Position numbers and translations under genes: made by a program. This document shows positions 58,522 to 64,000 of a stretch of 64,000 nucleotides of DNA, piece by piece. The DNA is taken from contig CM062380.1 of NCBI GenBank assembly GCA_031310005.1, forward strand, positions 2,108,001 through 2,172,000. The letters are read 5' to 3'. The notes below the pieces were generated by a model. That model had not been told where the DNA came from. It saw only the letters and a program-made list of their open reading frames with translations, and made no database searches. The DNA is from Dactylellina haptotyla (lineage: Eukaryota > Ascomycota > Orbiliomycetes > Orbiliales > Orbiliaceae). Position 1 is the stretch's first letter, and each line of letters starts with the position of its first letter.

Positions 58522-60721
58522 TCAGTTATTGTAAGAGGAAATAGAGATGAGGTCACTATCCGACTCTTCGTCATCTGCGGCGCCATCAGCCTCGGTATTG
58601 TGGCTGCTAACGCGTTTCATATGCCCCCTCCAGTTGCTAGACTCGCGCCATAGTCGAGGTTGACGCTGCGATTGCGAGTTTTGTATTCCGGAACGGTGGT
58701 TCCCCTGGATGATAGGAGGGGGCGGAGGTCGGATATTGAAGACCGGGTAGCTGACACCGACGGTAGGAACCAAAGGCTGATAGAGATTCTCAGGGCGTCT
58801 GATAGAGCGAGTTGGTCCGGAGATCGCGCGGAGAGGAACACTTGTATTACCAGGGCTGAGAACACCCAAGCGAGAAGCCTGAGCCATGGAATCAGCAAAC
58901 ATGGTATCCCCTAAGCAATTTCGAGGAGGTCCAAGAGAATTGGTCGGAACCTGAGCTGTTTGGGCTGCTTGAGCTGCTGCTGCTTGTGCGGTAAGTTCGG
59001 CGATACCACCTGGAGGAAGCTCGTGTGAGAATTTACATCCTTGTTGGGCAAAGTCACAGTGGCCGGTACGCAAGAAGAAGGCACAGTGAGTCTTAATACC
59101 GGGTTGAGTATGGACGACAGAGTTCTGGCGATGGAATGGATTCCCGAGGGATAATCCACCATGCGATGGAACATATGCGTTATGAATTGGTGGATCCGGT
59201 TGGGGGAAGTTTTCTTTGAGAAACTTTGGTCCGTACAGTCGAAGCGCCCCCGCTGCATTTAGAGGCGGGTAAGCTGCGGGATTTTGAGGTGCGCTGTTCT
59301 GTCGGATGGGCATCATGGTAGCACCGCTACCGGGTTGTAAATTGGGGTTTGTTTCTCCACGCATCGCGATACCGGAGTCCCAGGAAAGAGAATGGTGATG
59401 ATGGGTTTTGGTGTCCCCGAGGAGAAGGTTTTCCTTATGTTCTTCATCGCGAATCTGTTTCAAGACCAGAGCCTGTTGACATTCTGCACAGTTTTCAACA
59501 CCGTGGAGCAAGCATGGAGAACCACCAATTGCCTTTTCCAACATCAGCTACAACATTTTTTCCGTCAGTGATTGGATATTCAGTCGGACGGGGAACGGTA
59601 AAACTGTGTTCGTACTCGACGTTGCTCATGGATCTCCTGTTAAGATATGGGGTTAGGTAAGAGAAATAATACTAGCAATGTATCCAACATACCTTTTCGA
59701 CTTGTTTGTGGCGATTATAGAAGTCCCTAAGGATTTGCTTCTCCTCGTCATTGAAGTTAATTTCACGGAAGATGTCCTCTGGAGTTCGGTCCCCGCGAGT
59801 AAGAGCTTGACAAGCGAGGCGGAATATTCCCTCACGCAAGCTGGTTATATTCCCTGAACCCGCATTCGCAGGTGGCCCAAGCTGGGTGATGGGCAGCGCG
59901 GCCTCGGTCTGTCCACTGACGGCAGTAGTAGGCTTGAAAGTTTGCGGCTCCTCTGTCTCATCTTCAAATTCTGTTTGAGACTTGCGGTAGGAGATACTTA
60001 CTTTGGCCGGAGCGACCCGGACGCGACGGCCGCGGATAGTACCTCCATTGAGTTTAATGACAGCCCTCTTAGCCTCATCCTCAGTCTTGAGATTGACATA
60101 AGCAACGCCCTTGAGGTTCTCATGCTTCTTCGGGATGTCGATACACTCACTACTGTCTGTCAGACAGCAGTTGGTGCGCAGAAATGAACTAGGGAATGTA
60201 CAGAGAAGCTTACACGTTGAAGCCATTAAAAAATGCGACTATATCTTGCTTTTTGGCAGCATATGGAACGTTATCTAAGTATAAGCGCTTTGGGTTCGGG
60301 TTCGCATATGGAGCCGGTGGAGTTGGAGGAGCCTTGGCACCTGGTCCTCTCTTCGGAGCTTTGTAACGCGGTATCTCCTTGGTTTGCGTGTTATTTTCCT
60401 CGTCTTGATTTGCCTTTGATGGAGAATCTTTCTTGTCTAATGTCCTTGGAATAGATGTACTGACAGGTTTCTCTTTTGCGAACAAGGTTGAGAACCTGCT
60501 AGTTTTAGCCTGTGGAATAACTTTACTAGGAGCAGACTTGCCAGGATCTACGGAAAGGGATCCCATAGTAGAGAGAGGAGAGAAAGTCTCCTCGTTCTGC
60601 CTCCCAGAAACTAAACAGGGGCAGAAAAACATTCAATACATATGCCTTTTCTAAAAAGAGAATAAAAATAAAATCAACAGGAGCCCTTACCATCAGATGG
60701 CTTAAAAGGAACAGGCAACAT
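58522..60721 (-). CDS. RNA-binding protein with RRM and CCCH zinc finger
   Basis: Five exons: 60721-60691, 60610-60214, 60152-59693, 59636-59616 and 59547-58522, giving 644 aa. One RRM (about residues 112-190) starts with KRLYLDNVPYAAKKQDIVAFF and has RNP1-like GVAYVNL, reached after a TAG acceptor that restores frame. A segment rich in charged residues and the short motif FDxxxxQILRDFYNRHKQ-type helix follow. Exon 4 is a 21-nt micro-exon (EIHEQRR). The last exon holds a CCCH finger, CAFFLRTGHCDFAQQGCKFSH (spacing x8, x6, x3, about residue 456), then a Gln/Ala stretch and an acidic C-terminus. No gene name is recognised. Such proteins bind mRNA or act with the spliceosome; the exact role is unknown. 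Confidence 0.9.
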
Positions 60722-61971
60722 GTTCACAGGAGTTGCGAAAGCTCGAAAGAATGTTGAGACGTTTATATCTGTTGAAGATTCATTTTCAGTTATCAATTTG
60801 TCGCATGCTCACTTAAATAAGACTGAGAGAACTAGAGACAAAATATTTCCTGTCTAGTTGGAGATGTCATCTGAGGTAACTTACTTCTTCTTGAGTTTAT
60901 ATTTGGACGCCCGATTCTATACCAAATGCAACAAAAATGTTAGACACTCTATTACAATATGAGAAGCCGAGATAAACCCCGATAAAATAATGCACGAATG
61001 GTGGATCACTCCATGAAGTAATAAGATCGCTCTATCCTCACATTATTATCGGGGGTTTCGTCACTTTGAAGGAGAAATCGAATATGCAAAGAGGGAGATA
61101 GGGCAGGCGGGTGTAAGGAAAGTTGTAAAATCAAAAGAAGAGAAGAGGATGACCGGCTGGTTAAATATTCAGTATCACCCTAAGAGCCACTTCTCTGGGT
61201 GGTAAAAGCGTTCAATGACATCGTGGTTGAATACCTTTCGCTTTCAGAATGTACTTATTGGGTGGAGGTGCGGGTGAAGAGCGACCAGGTGAAGAACTCT
61301 CAACGTTGGAGGAGCACTATGCTATTGGGCAAAGCTGCAGATTCAACCAATACGAGATTTCTTGAAAGATATCGAGCCATGTTCACATACCAAATATTGT
61401 ATGCCGTTAGTCTAGCAAAACGCATATATGTCAATGTTCTTGGATGGTTGGTTCCATAAGTGAAAACTTTCTTGCAGAAATTCTAGCATTTTGTGATTGA
61501 GTCTGACTCTGGTACGCTTTTAGAACAACGAGACTAGGTAACAGAAAGAGAAGGACTTGCTGATCTGTCAACTGGATATTATTACCTGTCGGCTTGAGAG
61601 ATTCTCTTTGTTGGCAGCCACTTACGATGTACAGCTCATCAGGGTGTCGAAAACGGTAGCAGCTACTGCAGGTACCCGTGAAGCAATTCTCTGGACAGGG
61701 TTCGGGCGCGTATATGGGGTATTTTAAAAGATATTATTTGTCAAGTATACCGTGTACCAAGAGATAAGGTGCAAATTATAGTTATAAAATTTTCTGTCAT
61801 CCTAGGGGAACAAAACAAACGATGGGGAGATAGAGAGTCACGCTTCATTTAGAGGATCCGTTTTGGAGGCAATAATGAGCTAATTTGCTATAGAGAACAA
61901 GTTATCCCAAAGGATGTATACTGTGAATATATGGGCACTGCAAAGGCCGGTGCTTAGAAACGATGGCCTAT
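60722..61971. other. Intergenic, promoter of the RRM/CCCH gene
   Basis: No gene recognised. On minus, a stretch bounded by a TATAG acceptor (about 60921) and a GTAAGT donor (about 60886) looks like a small non-coding 5' exon upstream of the RRM/CCCH start. The GTG-started plus frame at 61199-61459 has no motif. Confidence 0.5.
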
Positions 61972-62449
61972 TTAATCGTCTTCCTCCTCCTCCTCTTCTT
62001 CGAGACTGTCTACCTTTGTATGCTCGTTGAGTCGCTAATATTTTCGAGATTAGCGATCGGGAGAGAATATAGGTGGATGGAGAGAACCGAATATACTAAC
62101 TTCTTCGAGGATTCTTTTCAGCTCTGCGACTTTGGAATCTTTAATAATCAGATGTGATTCATCAAGATTCTATATTGCAGTCAGTAGGGATTATATCACA
62201 TTAGCGGAGTGATTTCTTCGTTTTCCTGCCTCTACAATGATATCATGTGTCTTGCTATCAATGTCTAGGATAATAGCCTTGATAGATGGGTCGCTAGAAT
62301 GCGTTAGTGATGGGTGCTTTCACAATTTGGATGTCGAATGGGTAAATGGTCATCGCGTACCATTCGACAAGGGTTCCTATCGCAAAATATTAGTTACCGC
62401 ACGGAGTTAGCACTACGGGAGCTAGCATACCCTTAATAGCTCTAACCAT
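61972..62449 (-). CDS. TFB5: TFIIH subunit TFB5 (GTF2H5/TTDA)
   Basis: Rebuilt from five exons: 62449-62431, 62376-62361, 62293-62230, 62169-62101 and 62034-61972, giving 76 aa, close to the family's usual length of about 70. The protein starts MVRAIKGTLVECDPSIKAI and continues LDIDSKTHDIIVE, NLDESHLIIKDSK, VAELKRILEERLNEH and an acidic tail, matching TFB5 throughout. TFB5 is a small nuclear protein that stabilises TFIIH through TFB2/p52 and supports transcription and nucleotide excision repair. Exons 1 and 2 have only 19 and 16 nt. Intron 3 (62170-62229) appears to start with GC after GAG; using the GT just upstream would drop two conserved residues. Not visible as any long ORF. Confidence 0.95.
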
Positions 62450-63173
62450 ACCTACGAATACTAGCTCGGAAGCTTCCTTCTCGATTTATGAGTACGCTGT
62501 GCAGCTGTGATCGATGATCTCGTGATGCTACTGGTAGAGACGTGTTTTATTTGTTCGGGAGTGCGAGTTAGCAAAGTCCACGCCCTTTGAAAACTAGATG
62601 GAAACCGTCTGTTGTGTTTTGGTTTGGGTTCGAGACTAGCAAACCATCACGCAAAATCCTGGCCAAAAAGAGGTAAGGCACGGTTTCCAAGGCTGCTATC
62701 AGCAATCAAATCTTTTGCACACTGCCTTCTCAGCCTTTACTCTATCAATTATTGAACCCAGTATTTGCCTAAGAATCGGCCTCAATGCTACATCGGAATA
62801 TGGTCATATAACGGAGACAAGGTGTGAACTTCGCAGATTACCGCACAACGCTTTTGAGCGATTCTGGTCTTCTCGGTACGCAGTTGCTCTACCAAAGAAG
62901 CTGGTCTATCCTCATCTTTTAAGTAGACCTTTCCACAACCTTAACGTATCCCAAAAATATGAAGGATCATAATGATAATGATGATAATAATAATATCAAT
63001 GATAACAATGATAACAATGATAATGATAATCACAACAACAACAATAAAAAACAACAACAGTAATGCCTATAATGATATTAGTAGTAGCAAGAAAAAAAAA
63101 AGAAGGGTAATAAACCTAATATATCTTTATGTAAGTCGACAGGTCACTGAAACGACAAAATACTTATCTAATT
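62450..63173. other. Intergenic with AT-rich microsatellite
   Basis: No gene recognised. Positions about 62968-63060 hold an imperfect ATGATA/AACAAC-type repeat. The rest is the TFB5 promoter and the cyclophilin 3' flank. Confidence 0.6.
62968..63060. repeat. Imperfect (AATGAT)n/(AAC)n microsatellite
   Basis: Alternating ATGATA, AATGAT and AACAAT units followed by AAC units on plus, between the TFB5 promoter and the 3' end of the cyclophilin gene. Confidence 0.85.
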
Positions 63174-64000
63174 CTATTTAAACATGTTCTTATAAGCATT
63201 TCTTTCTTTCTGGGCCCGAGCAGCTTGCTTTTCTTTCACTGCATCAAAATCGCGCTTCACAGCGCCGTCGTTAGGCGCATACTTGATAGCCTGTTCTAGA
63301 TCTTCGAGTGCAAGCTGTTCATTTTTCAGACCCAATCTCGCGGTGGCACGTCTATAGTATCCCTTGCCTTTCTCAGCGTCACTGAGATCATCAACCTCCA
63401 AAGCTCGTGTAGCGGAATCCTCAGCATCTTTGAAGGCCTTTTGTTTGTTCTGGAGCAAGGCAGAGTTCGAGTGTAGCGAGAAGCGGAGGGTGTTCATAGA
63501 TTTGATAATCTCCTTGCTGCCATCATGCTCGTTCATGGTGGTGTGGTTGGAGATGTATCGAAGGGCCTTCTGATACTTCTCGATGGCTGTCTCGACATCG
63601 CCGTTTTTGAACACCTTGTTTCCAATATCCTTTATTTCAGTTCCGATCTTGAGGGCGGTGGGTGCATCGGCATCATCTAGCCCAGCGTCTTCTGGGAAAT
63701 CCTCGTACTTGTCGCCAGTTCCATCGTCGCTCTTCTCGGTCTCACCTGAGTCACTTGGGTCGAGCTCTCCACAGTCTGAATGGTGGCATTTATTAGTAGC
63801 TTATACCCCTCATTAACGAATATTTTCGAGTAATACCTTGAATAATGACTGGCTTGAGAGGTTTGTCCTGAGGGTCCTTCTTGGTTTCCTCGATTTTACG
63901 AACGACACTCTTACCACTGATAACATGTCCGAAGACAACATGCTTACCATCTATATCTATATCAGTCACTCTGCCAATTTATACCGAGACCTATGGTAAG
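63174..64000 (-). CDS. Cyclophilin-40 peptidyl-prolyl isomerase, 3' part (cut by window)
   Basis: Visible exons are 63950-63837 and 63775-63174; the upstream exons lie beyond or at the window edge. The first visible exon gives the end of the cyclophilin domain ([22 protein letters not shown]). After an acidic linker come TPR repeats ([85 protein letters not shown]), ending KNMFK. The architecture is that of Cyp40/CPR6-type Hsp90 co-chaperones: isomerase domain plus C-terminal TPRs that bind the Hsp90 tail. The intron 63776-63836 has a GTATTA donor and a TTCAG acceptor. The 63951-64000 stretch is mostly or wholly intron; its donor was not resolved. Confidence 0.94.

Noticed and set aside
62560-62645. 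A-box-like TAGCAAAGTCC and B-box-like GGGTTCGAGAC in order
   Set aside because: Stem pairing fails for both the T-arm and the acceptor arm, so no cloverleaf results.
1-64000. CRISPR arrays, insertion sequences, rRNA genes, bacterial-type operons
   Set aside because: No regularly spaced repeats, transposase motifs, terminal inverted repeats or rRNA core sequences were found; the DNA is eukaryotic with spliceosomal introns.

Overview
The window is nuclear DNA of a filamentous ascomycete (Pezizomycotina-type). The evidence is short spliceosomal introns (about 50-210 nt, GTNNGT donors, CTAAC/CTGAC-like branch sites), a six-exon chitin synthase, fungal-style PRP24, DBP5, HAS1, FLC and BZZ1 proteins, and long pyrimidine-rich leaders upstream of start codons. 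I cannot fix the class. There are no bacterial operons, CRISPR arrays, recognisable transposons, viral genes, rRNA genes or convincing tRNA genes. Genes are well separated, and many coding regions are broken by introns into exons too short to show as long open frames.

Left part (1-20,700): on the minus strand PRP24 (728-5354), with a very long low-complexity N-terminus, is followed by a 7.7 kb gene-poor stretch. That stretch contains one unexplained, nearly open frame (9156-10088). Then come mitochondrial ribosomal protein uL22m (plus, 13061-14083), a convergent low-molecular-weight tyrosine phosphatase (minus, 14245-14863) and a chitin synthase (minus, 15410-18624).

Middle (20,700-41,800), all on the minus strand: an unrecognised 529-aa protein (20693-22426), a DUF1223 thioredoxin-like protein (23099-24109), a small GFA/CENP-V zinc protein rebuilt from three exons (26815-27422), mitochondrial ketol-acid reductoisomerase (28015-29553), the NEDD8-conjugating enzyme UBC12 (31013-32025), an NBR1-type autophagy receptor (33725-36321) and the mRNA-export helicase DBP5 (38719-40425).

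Right part (41,800-64,000): BZZ1, an F-BAR/C1/SH3 protein (plus), diverges from DBP5. It is followed by an IFRD-family protein (plus), the ribosome-biogenesis helicase HAS1 (minus), a divergent FLC/TRP-like membrane protein (plus), a DHCR24-like FAD sterol reductase (minus), an RRM plus CCCH-finger protein (minus), the TFIIH subunit TFB5 rebuilt from five tiny exons (minus), and the 3' end of a cyclophilin-40 cut by the window edge (minus).

The gene set is mostly housekeeping: splicing, mRNA export, ribosome assembly, transcription/repair, neddylation, autophagy, cell wall, endocytosis and branched-chain amino acid synthesis. I see no functional cluster and no clear new multi-gene system. The items most worth a second look are the DHCR24-like gene in a fungus, the micro-exon TFB5 gene with an apparent GC-AG intron, the carboxy-terminal Atg8-binding motif of the NBR1 protein, the large repeat-built N-terminus of PRP24, and the orphan frame in the gene-poor region.
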